From an uncultured Flavobacteriales bacterium (GTDB lineage Bacteria; Bacteroidota; Bacteroidia; Flavobacteriales_D; Parvicellaceae), in the NCBI GenBank assembly GCA_913030835.1, contig CAJWDP010000022.1, forward strand, positions 1 through 47,569: a stretch of 47,569 nt of DNA. The letters are read 5' to 3'. A program made the position numbers and the translations under genes. Positions within the stretch are counted from its first letter, which is position 1. Each line of letters opens with the position of its first letter. Of this stretch, positions 1 through 9,069 are shown one piece after another. The notes under the pieces were generated by a model. The model saw only the letters and a program-made list of their open reading frames with translations. It ran no database searches and was not told the DNA's origin.

Positions 1-101
1 CTTTCGCTCCCCTTGCCTAACCATAAAACTACTTTCTTACTACTTAATTTTGCCTAACTCGAATGTATAGACAAAAAGTGTAATCGCATTGGTGCTTTCG
101 G
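1..101 (-). repeat. Tandem unit copy C, cut by window edge
   Basis: This is the leftmost of three related units read on the minus strand. Positions 1-55 are identical to 500-554 (copy A). The unit keeps the same landmarks as the other copies: CCGAAA (minus strand, 96-101), then 41 bases, then GGCAAAA (48-54), then a block containing TATGGTTAG and the start of a GC-rich hairpin (1-12) whose other arm lies outside the window. No conserved reading frame is shared by all copies. It could be a small RNA or a 3'-end/terminator repeat. Confidence 0.75.
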
Positions 102-240
102 CAAGTGGCAGTAAATTGTCGTTGAATACAATCGATATTGCGATGTCCTAAAATCCTCTACTTTCGAGGTGTATTGTTTAACTATAAAATGACGGTGGTT
201 GAGAAAAGGGCCAGATGAATTGGGATAAATTATTAGGGCA

Positions 241-267
241 AAAGAAAAGGGAAGATTGCCCTTCCCT
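241..267 (-). terminator. Intrinsic terminator of unit B
   Basis: On the minus strand GGGAAG (262-267) pairs with CTTCCC (250-255) across a six-base loop, followed by TTTTCTTTT (241-249). The stem is kept while the loop differs from copy A, as expected for a selected RNA structure. Confidence 0.65.
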
Positions 268-353
268 GATCTAACCATAACCACTTTTATTCCTACTTAT
301 TTTTGCCTGTATTGAAACTACGCTTTATTACTGTTTCACGTCTATTCTTTCGG
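241..353 (-). repeat. Tandem unit copy B (diverged)
   Basis: Middle copy, more diverged. On the minus strand it has CCGAAA (348-353), a 40-base spacer, GGCAAAA (301-307), ATAAGTAGG and TATGGTTAG, then the hairpin at 250-267. The spacer sequence differs from copies A and C but its length is kept. The GCCT landmark lies 253 bases from copy C and 246 from copy A, so the units repeat with a period of about 250 bases. Confidence 0.7.
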
Positions 354-484
354 TGAATGACATAAAATAATCGATAAAGCGCATAATTTATCGACGAATG
401 GTTTTGGGAAAAGTTCTCAATTCAGGAGGTTTTATTGTTTTCATACACAATTTTACCTTTTCTCGATGTAAATTAAAAGATTAC

Positions 485-511
485 AAAAAGAAAGGGAAGC
501 TTTCGCTCCCC
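485..511 (-). terminator. Intrinsic terminator with GAAA tetraloop
   Basis: On the minus strand GGGGAGC (505-511) pairs with GCTTCCC (494-500) across a GAAA loop (501-504), one G-T pair in the stem, followed by a T-rich run (486-493). This fits a rho-independent terminator for transcription coming from yggS or from repeat unit A. Confidence 0.7.
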
Positions 512-599
512 TTGCCTAACCATAAAACTACTTTCTTACTACTTAATTTTGCCTGACTTAAAACTAGGAAACATAGCAATCTGATTGTATAAGTTTCGG
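485..599 (-). repeat. Tandem unit copy A
   Basis: Copy closest to yggS. On the minus strand it shows CCGAAA (594-599), a 40-base spacer, GGCAAAA (547-553), AAGTAGTAAG, TATGGTTAG and a terminator hairpin (494-511). Upstream similarity to copy B (ATCGA followed by an AT-rich stretch) extends to about 640. A read-through transcript from yggS (same strand, ending at 667) could include it; I found no exact Bacteroidota promoter directly upstream. Confidence 0.75.
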
Positions 600-666
600 T
601 AAGTCGACAGAATTATTCGATAAGTTACTGTTCAGAGGTTGGTTGTTTTGATCTATGCTGAAATCC

Positions 667-1329
667 TCAGATTCTACTGCCAAATATCAAAGAACCCACG
701 CGTACCATAGTACTTCCTTTTTTGATCGCTAATTTGTAGTCACCGCTCATACCCATTGAGACCTCCTTGAATTGGTTGTCATCCTGGAAAAATTCATCTT
801 TCATTTCTTGAAATGTGTTGTGCAAAGAATCAAATTCCATGCTAATTTGGTTCTCGTCCTGTGTAAAAGAGGCCATGCCCATAACTCCACAGATTTCAAT
901 ATGCTGCATACTTTTGTATTCAGCGCTGTTCAGTATGATCTTTCCTTCTTTTCGACTTAAACCAAATTTTGATTCTTCTTGGCTGATATTGAATTGAAGC
1001 AAACACCGGATTGTCCTGTTGTGTTTTTTTCCATGTTTGTTAATTTCCTGAAGTAGTTTAAGACTGTCAACCGAATGGATCAGATGAACAAATTCAGCGA
1101 TGTATTTAACTTTATTTCGTTGCAAATGTCCTATGAAGTGCCATTTAATGTCTGCTGGTAGCTCACTGTGTTTCGTTACTAATTCCTGAACTTTATTTTC
1201 TCCAAAATCTCTTTGCCCCCCTTCGTAAGCGGCTTGTATGATATTGGCTGGTTTGGTTTTTGAAACAGCAATCAACAGAACATTTTCAGGAATCTCATCT
1301 TGGATATTTCTTAAATTGACTTGAATCAT
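667..1329 (-). CDS. yggS: YggS/PLPBP-family pyridoxal phosphate homeostasis protein
   Basis: A 220-residue cytoplasmic protein of the alanine-racemase-like TIM-barrel family that binds PLP without known catalysis and is thought to buffer free PLP. The PLP lysine is K24 in AVSKTKP; the family signatures DFGENKVQE, WHFIGHLQRNK and GMSGDY near the C-terminus are all present. Length is normal (about 220-235). The ATG at 1329 fits the usual short N-terminus. It is divergent from the sensor gene at 1404 with about 75 bases between them. Family assignment is very secure; the precise partner enzymes in this organism are not visible here. Confidence 0.95.
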   Translation of the reverse strand: MIQVNLRNIQDEIPENVLLIAVSKTKPANIIQAAYEGGQRDFGENKVQELVTKHSELPADIKWHFIGHLQRNKVKYIAEFVHLIHSVDSLKLLQEINKHGKKHNRTIRCLLQFNISQEESKFGLSRKEGKIILNSAEYKSMQHIEICGVMGMASFTQDENQISMEFDSLHNTFQEMKDEFFQDDNQFKEVSMGMSGDYKLAIKKGSTMVRVGSLIFGSRI

Positions 1330-1403
1330 GTTTCAAGTTTATGAAGAATATGCTGCATTAGACCAAATATCATATCGTTTTTCGTTACTTTTCTAATATT
1401 GAA

Positions 1404-4400
1404 ATGAAACGAATCGCGTCTTTTATATTTTTATTATTCGCTCCCTCTATTGGATTTTGTCTTGATCTGACTCCCCATACCCCCTTTTATCTTGAATCGT
1501 GGTTCTTTGCTTTGGTTGCTGGGTTTGTAGTGCTTATAGTGTTTTTTCTTTACCGTCTAGGCTCCTCTGTACAATCGGTTACGGATAACTATTCTTTGTT
1601 GGAACAACCATTGGGTATCAATCGTTTGATCTTACTTTTTTTTGGTTTTGTTTATCCTATAGGCACGGTTGTGAATACCATTATTGATACAAAACTGAAA
1701 ACGTCGCAACCTGAATTGGCAATTGCAATTGGAGTGCTTAGTCTGGGAGCTCTTGCTGGGAGTTACCGAATTAGATTATTAAAACGCTATATAGCTATGA
1801 GTGTTTTGCTCGGTTATCTGCTGATTGTGATTCACATCCTAACGCTAATTCTATTAAATGACGCAAGCCGAGTTCATGTAAATGCCTTTATTCTGTCCGT
1901 GGTATTTGGAAGCGTTTTGTTTGGTTCATTGAAAAAGTTCTATCTGTTTGCCATGGTTGTTTTCTGCGCTATGATTGGCATTGCTTTTATGATAGATAAA
2001 GAGTACGCTGGAAAGGTTCAATTGGTAATTGTTTCGTTCTGGACCTTGCTGGTAGCCGCAATGCTTATAGTCGTTAAACTCAATTTGATACAGAAATTAA
2101 GATTATCTGATACGATTTTAAAGAAAGGAGACTCTATTATATTGGTTTGTGACTCTAAGTACAAAATAATTTACGCAAGCAATAGTATTGAAGAAAAACT
2201 GGGGTATGCCTTGGAAGACGTGTATGGTGAGGGGTGGTGGATGCTTAGAGAAAAGTACGATAACTTAAAGAGAGAAGACCTTATAGGATACGATGACTTT
2301 AAGCAGGGAACAAAATTGTACACCAATACCATAACAGATTCAGAAGGAGTAAAAAAATATTTTAGCTGGACCGATACGAAAATCGAAGGTGGACTTATTA
2401 TCGGAGTTGGTCAAGATATAACCTCTACTCATTTGTATCAGGAAGAAATGAACCGATTGTCTTTAGTGGCCAAAAACACGGACAATTACGTCGTAATATC
2501 GGATTCCAACGAAATCGTTTTGTGGGTAAATAGTGCTTTTGAAGACATATTCAAATTCAAATCCGATGAAATTCTTGGAAAGAAAATATCGAGCATTTTC
2601 AATACAGAAGAGCTGAATCCGATGCTTTATAAAAAGGTTCAGAAACATGTTTTCGAAGAAAAAATGCCCTTTCGTGGTGAATTAACGGAAATGGATGCTA
2701 ACGGCAACCATTTATGGTTATCGGTTAACATAACACCCATTCTAAGTGAGGACGGGGAATTGGAACAACTGATTACCGTAGGATCTGACATAACGGATAA
2801 CAAATTGGACGAATTCCAATTGAATGAATATTCAAAGAAATTGGAATTGATGCATGAAATCGACAACATTCTTATTGAGGAGAACACAGAGTTGGTAATG
2901 ATCAATGACTTGCTCAAGGTCATTAAATACAGTAATAGTATGTATACAAAGGTGTCTATCATGCTATTTGACGATGAATTAAAAAATTGTAATAATTATT
3001 TTCTGGATGACAATAGCACGGAGATTTCATTTGAAACTGATCTAGACCTTACTACTTTTGGATCACTTGAAAAACTAAAATCCAATAAATCGTATTTAGT
3101 AGATGATCTGGAAGCAAGTGCAAGTTCTGCATCTGATATGCAATTATTGCAAGAAGGGATAAAGAGTTATTTGATGGTTCCATTGGTAGTAGGAGATAGG
3201 ATTCTAGGCACATTAAACGTCGGTGGATCAATGCCGTTCATTTTTGTTGATGATGAGATTAGCCTGATTGAAGAAATTGCAGACTCAGTAACGGTTTCTT
3301 ACAAACAAAGAGATCAGTCGAGTAAGATCATGGAGAGCGAAGAGAACTTCCGGCAGTTGAATGAATCGTTGAAGGAGGTATTCTGGTTTTTTGATCAGGA
3401 AAATTCCAAAATGCTCTATCTAAGCAAGGCGTTTAACACGATCTTCGGTATTCCTCAAGAGAAAATGTTTGAAAACCCTATGATCTGGATGGAGTCGGTA
3501 ATTGCGGAGGATCGGGTTAGGATACAGCGGACCTATTTAGCGGAAGTTTTTGCTGATGGTTTTGACGAGCAATTTCAAATCATCCATCCTGAAGTGGGAA
3601 TCAAATGGGTGCATGCCACTTCGGTACCCATCAGGAATGCTGATGGTGAGGTGGTCCGAATATCGGGGTTTGTTGAAGATATTACTGAGCTGAAGAACAA
3701 AGAGGAGGAGCTGGGCAAACTAAACACGAAACTAGAATCCATTAATAACATCAATGAAAGTATTCTGGGAAATGAGCCTTTCGGGAAAGTCTTGCTTACA
3801 TCGCTAAAACGATTGGGATTTGTTCAGAGTGATATTCATCAATTGAGCATATTCCTATTCAACTTTGAAAAAAACGAATTTGTTCGGTTTATGATAGATA
3901 ACCAGCTGATCAGTTTCAATAGATCGAGCGAAAGATTTTCTATTAATTCAATTGTTCAACTCGATAAGCTTAGAAGTGGAAAAACAAATGTACTTGACCG
4001 TGAGGATGTGATCGATTATGCAGAATCGGGTATTCCATTTTCTGAAAATGATTTAATTCAACACATTGTTCAGGTACCGCTAATATTTGATCGTGAGCTT
4101 ATCGGAACACTGAATTTAGGATTAAGTGAAGGTGAAGATATAAATGAAACCTTTTTAAGAGGACTGGAGGATATAGCGAAAGGTATGTCACTTTCCATTC
4201 ATCAGATGCAATTGAAGGCAGTAATTGAATCGGATAAAGAAGAGCTGACCTCAAAAAATCGAGACATTACCGCTAGTATTAATTATGCAAGTAGGATTCA
4301 AAAAGCTCATCTACCGGATCTTCAAGTAATTCGTCAGAATTTCGCAGATGCACAGCTTTACTATGTGGCTAAGGATATTGTTTCCGGCGACTTTTATTGG

Positions 4401-5018
4401 TGGGATATTAAGGATGAAAAATTGATAATCGTAGTTGCAGATTGCACCGGACATGGCGTTCCCGGTGGTTTCATGACAATTCTTGGCGCTCAAACAATTG
4501 ATAAGATTGTCCATAACTTGGGAATTACCAACCCAGGATTGCTATTGCATAAATTGGACGAAGAAATTCAATTGGTATTGGGTGATTCACAGGATACCAT
4601 GGGAGATGGAATGGATGTGGCTGTTTGTGTTTATGATCTAAATGAGCAAACAATTGAATACGCCGGAGCTAGAAGACCAATTGTTTTTCTAAAAGATGGA
4701 AAACTACAAGAGCTTAAAGGTACATTTAGGTCTATTGGTGAGCATGAGCTCGAACATGTAGATTTTGTTACGCATGAAATTGTTTTAGACAAGGGAGATC
4801 GATTTTTTCTTTTCTCTGATGGCGCTCAGGATCAATTTGGTGGTCCAGACAGACCTAGAAAGTTTTCTAAAAAGCGAATGCAGGATTTGATTCAGAATAA
4901 GCAATACCTGAATGTTACTCTCGATGAACACTTTGAGGTAATCATCAATAGCCTTAATGAATGGAAAGGAGAGCGGGAATTGACAGATGACATTACAATC
5001 TTGGCAATTGAGAATTAG
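1404..5018 (+). CDS. Membrane multi-PAS/GAF sensor with SpoIIE-type phosphatase output
   Basis: A 1204-residue signalling protein. Residues 1-20 look like a signal peptide or first helix, followed by about seven hydrophobic segments up to residue 230. Then come PAS domains (about 245-345, 350-470 and 655-770) and GAF domains (about 480-640 and 785-940). The C-terminal part (961-1204) is a PP2C/SpoIIE serine phosphatase: metal-binding acidic motifs are visible as GDF (995-997), DCTGHG (1013-1018), GMDVAV (1069-1074), SDG (1138-1140) and DDIT (1195-1198). It probably dephosphorylates an anti-sigma-antagonist-like (STAS) or other Ser/Thr-phosphorylated partner in response to ligand or redox signals; no such partner is encoded nearby. 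It converges with another PAS/GAF gene (5028-7433). Confidence 0.9.
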   Translation: MKRIASFIFLLFAPSIGFCLDLTPHTPFYLESWFFALVAGFVVLIVFFLYRLGSSVQSVTDNYSLLEQPLGINRLILLFFGFVYPIGTVVNTIIDTKLKTSQPELAIAIGVLSLGALAGSYRIRLLKRYIAMSVLLGYLLIVIHILTLILLNDASRVHVNAFILSVVFGSVLFGSLKKFYLFAMVVFCAMIGIAFMIDKEYAGKVQLVIVSFWTLLVAAMLIVVKLNLIQKLRLSDTILKKGDSIILVCDSKYKIIYASNSIEEKLGYALEDVYGEGWWMLREKYDNLKREDLIGYDDFKQGTKLYTNTITDSEGVKKYFSWTDTKIEGGLIIGVGQDITSTHLYQEEMNRLSLVAKNTDNYVVISDSNEIVLWVNSAFEDIFKFKSDEILGKKISSIFNTEELNPMLYKKVQKHVFEEKMPFRGELTEMDANGNHLWLSVNITPILSEDGELEQLITVGSDITDNKLDEFQLNEYSKKLELMHEIDNILIEENTELVMINDLLKVIKYSNSMYTKVSIMLFDDELKNCNNYFLDDNSTEISFETDLDLTTFGSLEKLKSNKSYLVDDLEASASSASDMQLLQEGIKSYLMVPLVVGDRILGTLNVGGSMPFIFVDDEISLIEEIADSVTVSYKQRDQSSKIMESEENFRQLNESLKEVFWFFDQENSKMLYLSKAFNTIFGIPQEKMFENPMIWMESVIAEDRVRIQRTYLAEVFADGFDEQFQIIHPEVGIKWVHATSVPIRNADGEVVRISGFVEDITELKNKEEELGKLNTKLESINNINESILGNEPFGKVLLTSLKRLGFVQSDIHQLSIFLFNFEKNEFVRFMIDNQLISFNRSSERFSINSIVQLDKLRSGKTNVLDREDVIDYAESGIPFSENDLIQHIVQVPLIFDRELIGTLNLGLSEGEDINETFLRGLEDIAKGMSLSIHQMQLKAVIESDKEELTSKNRDITASINYASRIQKAHLPDLQVIRQNFADAQLYYVAKDIVSGDFYWWDIKDEKLIIVVADCTGHGVPGGFMTILGAQTIDKIVHNLGITNPGLLLHKLDEEIQLVLGDSQDTMGDGMDVAVCVYDLNEQTIEYAGARRPIVFLKDGKLQELKGTFRSIGEHELEHVDFVTHEIVLDKGDRFFLFSDGAQDQFGGPDRPRKFSKKRMQDLIQNKQYLNVTLDEHFEVIINSLNEWKGERELTDDITILAIEN

Positions 5019-5043
5019 CAGCTTGAATTAGGCTAAAGTTTTT
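5015..5043. terminator. Weak inverted repeat between convergent sensor genes
   Basis: TTAGC (5015-5019) can pair with GCTAA (5032-5036), followed by AGTTTTT on the plus strand. The stem is only five base pairs, so this is a weak candidate terminator for the plus-strand sensor gene, which ends at 5018. Confidence 0.25.
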
Positions 5044-7433
5044 GATTTAAATTGACTGTTTTTGATCGCAATACAAGTATAATTCGCTAAGTTTTCCAAC
5101 ATGTCTAATTGAGAATGGTTGTACGCATTTTTGTTGTAGGATTGAACCGTTATCACCCCAAGTTTTTCGTTATTGAATAGCAGGGGTTGAAACAACAATG
5201 ATTCGGGATTTTCTATTTCCTCGTCATAGTTTTCTGACAGGACATACTTTTTGTATTCTTTGGAATTATCGTTGATAAATATGGGTTTGGCATTGTTGAA
5301 ACACCAATTAGAATATATGTTTTTATCATGCACGGAAATAAATCCATGCTGTACACGCGCTCCACTTTCAAACTCGTAATTGTATTCGAGTTCTTCCTTT
5401 TCCGAATGGTAGATTCTTATTCCAAAAATGGTCGTATCCATGAGCTGGCTGATTTGCTCATGAAGTTTGTTGAATATTGAATCAAAATCATTTGTAGTTG
5501 AGATAATTTGACCAACCTGATTGATTATTTTTTGTTGCTGATTTGTTTTCTGAAGTTTAATCTTTTGCATAATAATCTCTCTTGTTTTGTTGTCCAATAA
5601 TTTTTCATTGGTCTCAAAACGACTTGCATTATTTACCGCGATTGAAATGTAGTTGGATAGAATTTTCAGTATAAAAACATTCTTGTCTCCATATTTATTT
5701 TTGCTATACGATTGCGCTGTAATAACTCCGATTTTTTCACTATCAAAAAACATGGGTAAATAGACTAGTGATGAGGGTTTTTTTCCGGGTATTTTCCCTC
5801 GATCATAGGAGTCAACGTATTTGAAAACATCCTTTTCAAAACTGTTTACAATGATGTCCATGCCATTATTGAAACATGCTGCACCCAAACTTTTTTTATC
5901 CGAAAGATCAAAATTAAATTCTGGTAACACCTTTCCATATTCAACAACACTCTTAAATTCAAGCACGTGAGCTTTTGTATTTAGAACACCAAATCCAAAG
6001 ATTGGCGCATCCATGATTTCGTTAACCTCCTTATAGAGCTGTTTACTGATTTCTTCAATATTCAAAAATGAAAGAATCTTTGTGCCCAATTTATGAAGGG
6101 ATTCTTCAAGCTGGCCGTATTTTTTACTACGGTCGATAGAATTGTATTGATTAATAAACAAGGCCAGCGACACAGATAGGTCAATCAAAAGTCCAACAAT
6201 GCTTTCATCAAATTTGTCTTCTTCTTTATCAGCAATACTAAGGAACCCTAGAATATTATCGTTTAGACTTATCGGAATGGATAGAATTGATCTGAAACCT
6301 GAATCGTATAGCCTTTTTTCAGTTGCGGTCGTATTGTTTCCATCAATGTTAGGGTTATGATAAATGTCCCCTTGAAGCAATTGCTGCAAACCGGGAACTA
6401 CCTTGATCGGCATTTTTTTACCCTCATAGAATTTACCCGTATCATCGATCGAATAGGAATACGATGTAAGCTCCGACATTTCAGCATTTAACAAGGAAAT
6501 ATCTGTTGAATACACCGATAGGTTTAATGTGATTGACTTTAATATGTTCCTTGTTTTTTGAAGAAAATCAGTTTCTGCAATCATCAAGTGGTTGATGTCA
6601 TTGAGCAAACGCAATTGTAGGTTTTTCTTGCTTGTTCTGAATTCTTTTGTTCTTACTTCCTGCTCCTCTTCATACCGATTAGATATGTCGCTCCAAACTG
6701 CAAAATAGATACGCCTGGCATCCAGCGTTATCAGGGAGAGCGAAACATTAACAAAAAACTCTTTGCCACTTTTATCCCTATACATCCATTCAAACTTGTG
6801 ACTGCCATACTGAAGAGCTAGATTACTGATTTTCCATGCTGCCCTGACCGGATCATCGATATAGGGTTGTTCGCTTGCGGAAAAATCAGAGGGAACCAAC
6901 CCGGCTAGTTCTTTCACATCTGAAAAGCCTAAAATATCTAAGAATGCCTGATTGCAATCGATAATTCCTTTAGGGTCGTAATACACAATTGGATTTAAGG
7001 TTTTTTCGAATAGCAGCTTAAATTTTTCTTCAGACCTTACCAGTCCCTTCTTTTCCACAAATTCACTCGTTATCTCATGGAAAAGGCCTTTCAGAATAAA
7101 TTCGTCACTGTCTTTACTGATAACGCAGTTGCCATTCACAACAATCTCGGCCCCAAGCTTGGATACAAGTCGAAGGGTTACGTTTTGATGACTTGATACG
7201 ACTTCGAATAAATTTTTGAATATCCGACTGGAATCGTAGTGTAGGATGGAGATGAAATTGAGTTGCTCAATTTCTTCTTCCTTGTAATGCATTCTTTCTT
7301 GGAAATGTCTGTTTGCGAAAAGCAATCTCCCTTCTTCCGTAACGAGAAAAATGAAGTCACCTGAACTATCCATCAACTCTTCGTAGTAAACTAGGGTTCT
7401 TCGTATGTGCTCAGTATCTTTATTTGCTTCCAT
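5028..7433 (-). CDS. PAS-PAS-GAF-GAF-GAF sensor protein without output domain
   Basis: An 801-residue, apparently soluble protein. It begins with two PAS domains (about 15-125 and 130-250; the second resembles S-box PAS with the SGKEFFVNVSLS strand), then three GAF domains (about 280-420, 440-590 and 625-795) of the type seen in Bacteroidota histidine kinases (each with an LxxPL or LxxPI element followed by LGVITxQS or LGFLSI). No HisKA, HATPase, GGDEF, EAL, SpoIIE or DNA-binding domain follows; the protein ends after the last GAF. I chose the ATG at 7433 (MEANKDTEH) rather than the longer frame, because the extra 17 residues are not domain-like and would overlap bshC's upstream region. It converges with the SpoIIE sensor and may act as a ligand-binding adaptor; that role is inference. 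Confidence 0.8.
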   Translation of the reverse strand: MEANKDTEHIRRTLVYYEELMDSSGDFIFLVTEEGRLLFANRHFQERMHYKEEEIEQLNFISILHYDSSRIFKNLFEVVSSHQNVTLRLVSKLGAEIVVNGNCVISKDSDEFILKGLFHEITSEFVEKKGLVRSEEKFKLLFEKTLNPIVYYDPKGIIDCNQAFLDILGFSDVKELAGLVPSDFSASEQPYIDDPVRAAWKISNLALQYGSHKFEWMYRDKSGKEFFVNVSLSLITLDARRIYFAVWSDISNRYEEEQEVRTKEFRTSKKNLQLRLLNDINHLMIAETDFLQKTRNILKSITLNLSVYSTDISLLNAEMSELTSYSYSIDDTGKFYEGKKMPIKVVPGLQQLLQGDIYHNPNIDGNNTTATEKRLYDSGFRSILSIPISLNDNILGFLSIADKEEDKFDESIVGLLIDLSVSLALFINQYNSIDRSKKYGQLEESLHKLGTKILSFLNIEEISKQLYKEVNEIMDAPIFGFGVLNTKAHVLEFKSVVEYGKVLPEFNFDLSDKKSLGAACFNNGMDIIVNSFEKDVFKYVDSYDRGKIPGKKPSSLVYLPMFFDSEKIGVITAQSYSKNKYGDKNVFILKILSNYISIAVNNASRFETNEKLLDNKTREIIMQKIKLQKTNQQQKIINQVGQIISTTNDFDSIFNKLHEQISQLMDTTIFGIRIYHSEKEELEYNYEFESGARVQHGFISVHDKNIYSNWCFNNAKPIFINDNSKEYKKYVLSENYDEEIENPESLLFQPLLFNNEKLGVITVQSYNKNAYNHSQLDMLENLANYTCIAIKNSQFKSKTLA

Positions 7434-7497
7434 CCTGTTCTGATAAATATAATGATTTATTACCATCTTTGTGGTGCAGAACATTAGGCCTGAACAG

Positions 7498-9051
7498 ATG
7501 AAATTGGGGCATAAAATACCGTTTGAAAAAGTAAATTTTCTTCCAAAAATTACTACCGATTACATTGGGGGAGTAGGTTCGTATTTTGATCAGTCCAAAG
7601 GCTGTTCAGATGATTTGTCCACGTTATCTGTTCCCAATTTTAGCTTGTCCCAAAGGAATAAACTTGTGGATGTTTTGGTTCGCCAATATGAATCCTGCAG
7701 CATGGAAATACCTAGGGGAGTAGAGCTATTGAGGGATGCAAACACATTTACCGTTACAACAGGTCATCAATTGTGTCTTTTCGGAGGTCCAGTATATATC
7801 CTGTACAAAATTGCTTCGACTATCGCTTTCACTAGAAAACTGAATGAAGCTCATGCAGATAAAAAATTCGTGCCCGTATTTTGGTTGGCTTCTGAGGATC
7901 ACGATTTTGAGGAGGTGAGTACCCTGAATATTGGAAAGACTTCATACAAATGGAATAACGAGGAAAAGGGATGCATTGGAAGAATGACTACAATAGAATT
8001 GAAAGGTGTATTGTCTGAATTGAAGTCTTCCATGTCCTATTTGGACAATGATCTTCTGGAGGAGGTTGAGAAAAGCATGGTATACGATACTGTTTCGAAA
8101 CAGTACAGGTCGTTCATTCATGGCCTGTTTGGTTCAGAGGAATTGGTTATAGTCGATCCTGATGACAGGGATTTAAAGAAAGAGTTTCTTCCCATAGTCC
8201 GCGCTGAATTTGATGGGTTATCAAAACGGTATGTGGAACAGAACAACAAAAAATTGACGGATGCAGGCTATAAGCTTCAGGCGTTCATTCGGGATATCAA
8301 TCTTTTTTATGTAGATAAAGGAATTAGGGAGAGGATCATACTTGATCAAGACTCGGTGAAATGGAAAAGTAGCAAACAAAATTTTTCCAAAGCAGAGTTC
8401 ATGGAAATGATCGAGGAATTTCCGGAAAGAATCAGTCCCAATGTTATTTTAAGGCCGATTTATCAGCAATTGATCTTGCCAAATGCGGTTTATATAGGTG
8501 GCGGTAGCGAAATAGCATATTGGTTGCAGCTAGAGGATTTATTCTCTGAGCTCCAAATTTTCAAACCACAATTATCGGTTCGATCCAGCTTTCTGTTTGT
8601 TCAAGAAAAATTAATGAATCAATGGACAGAAATGGGTTATGATTATCAAGATCTTTTTGAAAGCCCTGACCAATTAAAAAATGAGCTGGTAATTCGAAAT
8701 GCATCTACTGATATAAGCCACGAAATAAATGCAATCGGTGAAGCTTTTGATGCAATTCAGAATAAGGTTGTAAGTCATCATTCGGAACTGGACTCTATGA
8801 TAGGGGCAGAGAGACGAAAGCTTCAAAAGCAACTGGAGTTTCTAGAAAAACGCATCTTGAAAGCTGATAAGAGTAAAAACAAGGTGAGCTTGCAAAGAGT
8901 TGACAAAATAATTGGAAAAGTCAAACCGGAAGGAAAATGGCAGGAGCGTTATAGCTCCGTATTTGATTTTTTTACCGATAAAGAAAGCATTAATGAATTG
9001 ATTGATTTTGCTGATCCATCGGCAAACAGCGTGAACATTATGCTGTTCTGA
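7498..9051 (+). CDS. bshC: BshC, bacillithiol biosynthesis cysteine-adding enzyme
   Basis: A 517-residue cytoplasmic protein of the BshC family (PF10079-type), thought to ligate cysteine to glucosaminyl-malate in the last step of bacillithiol synthesis. Family signatures are TTGHQLCLFGGPVYILYK and VPVFWLASEDHDFEE near residues 85-140, RPIYQQLILPN and GGGSEIAYW in the middle, and a long C-terminal coiled coil (about 400-480). An in-frame GTG at 7471 would add nine residues, but the ATG at 7498 gives the usual family N-terminus (MKLGHKIPFEKV). bshA and bshB are not in the window. Divergent from the 5028-7433 sensor, with only about 64 bases between starts. Confidence 0.93.
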   Translation: MKLGHKIPFEKVNFLPKITTDYIGGVGSYFDQSKGCSDDLSTLSVPNFSLSQRNKLVDVLVRQYESCSMEIPRGVELLRDANTFTVTTGHQLCLFGGPVYILYKIASTIAFTRKLNEAHADKKFVPVFWLASEDHDFEEVSTLNIGKTSYKWNNEEKGCIGRMTTIELKGVLSELKSSMSYLDNDLLEEVEKSMVYDTVSKQYRSFIHGLFGSEELVIVDPDDRDLKKEFLPIVRAEFDGLSKRYVEQNNKKLTDAGYKLQAFIRDINLFYVDKGIRERIILDQDSVKWKSSKQNFSKAEFMEMIEEFPERISPNVILRPIYQQLILPNAVYIGGGSEIAYWLQLEDLFSELQIFKPQLSVRSSFLFVQEKLMNQWTEMGYDYQDLFESPDQLKNELVIRNASTDISHEINAIGEAFDAIQNKVVSHHSELDSMIGAERRKLQKQLEFLEKRILKADKSKNKVSLQRVDKIIGKVKPEGKWQERYSSVFDFFTDKESINELIDFADPSANSVNIMLF

Positions 9052-9069
9052 TTAAAAAAAGATATTCTA

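Noticed and set aside
40-170. A 35-codon minus-strand frame ending GKIK inside repeat copy C, similar endings in A and B
   Set aside because: The three copies share the ending GGCAAAAxTAAGTAG, but the spacer is 40, 40 and 41 bases and the upstream peptides are unrelated, so a shared protein is unlikely.
54-284. 76-codon open frame on the minus strand across the repeats
   Set aside because: It spans repeat unit boundaries, is not preserved in the other copies and reads through a terminator hairpin; treated as chance.
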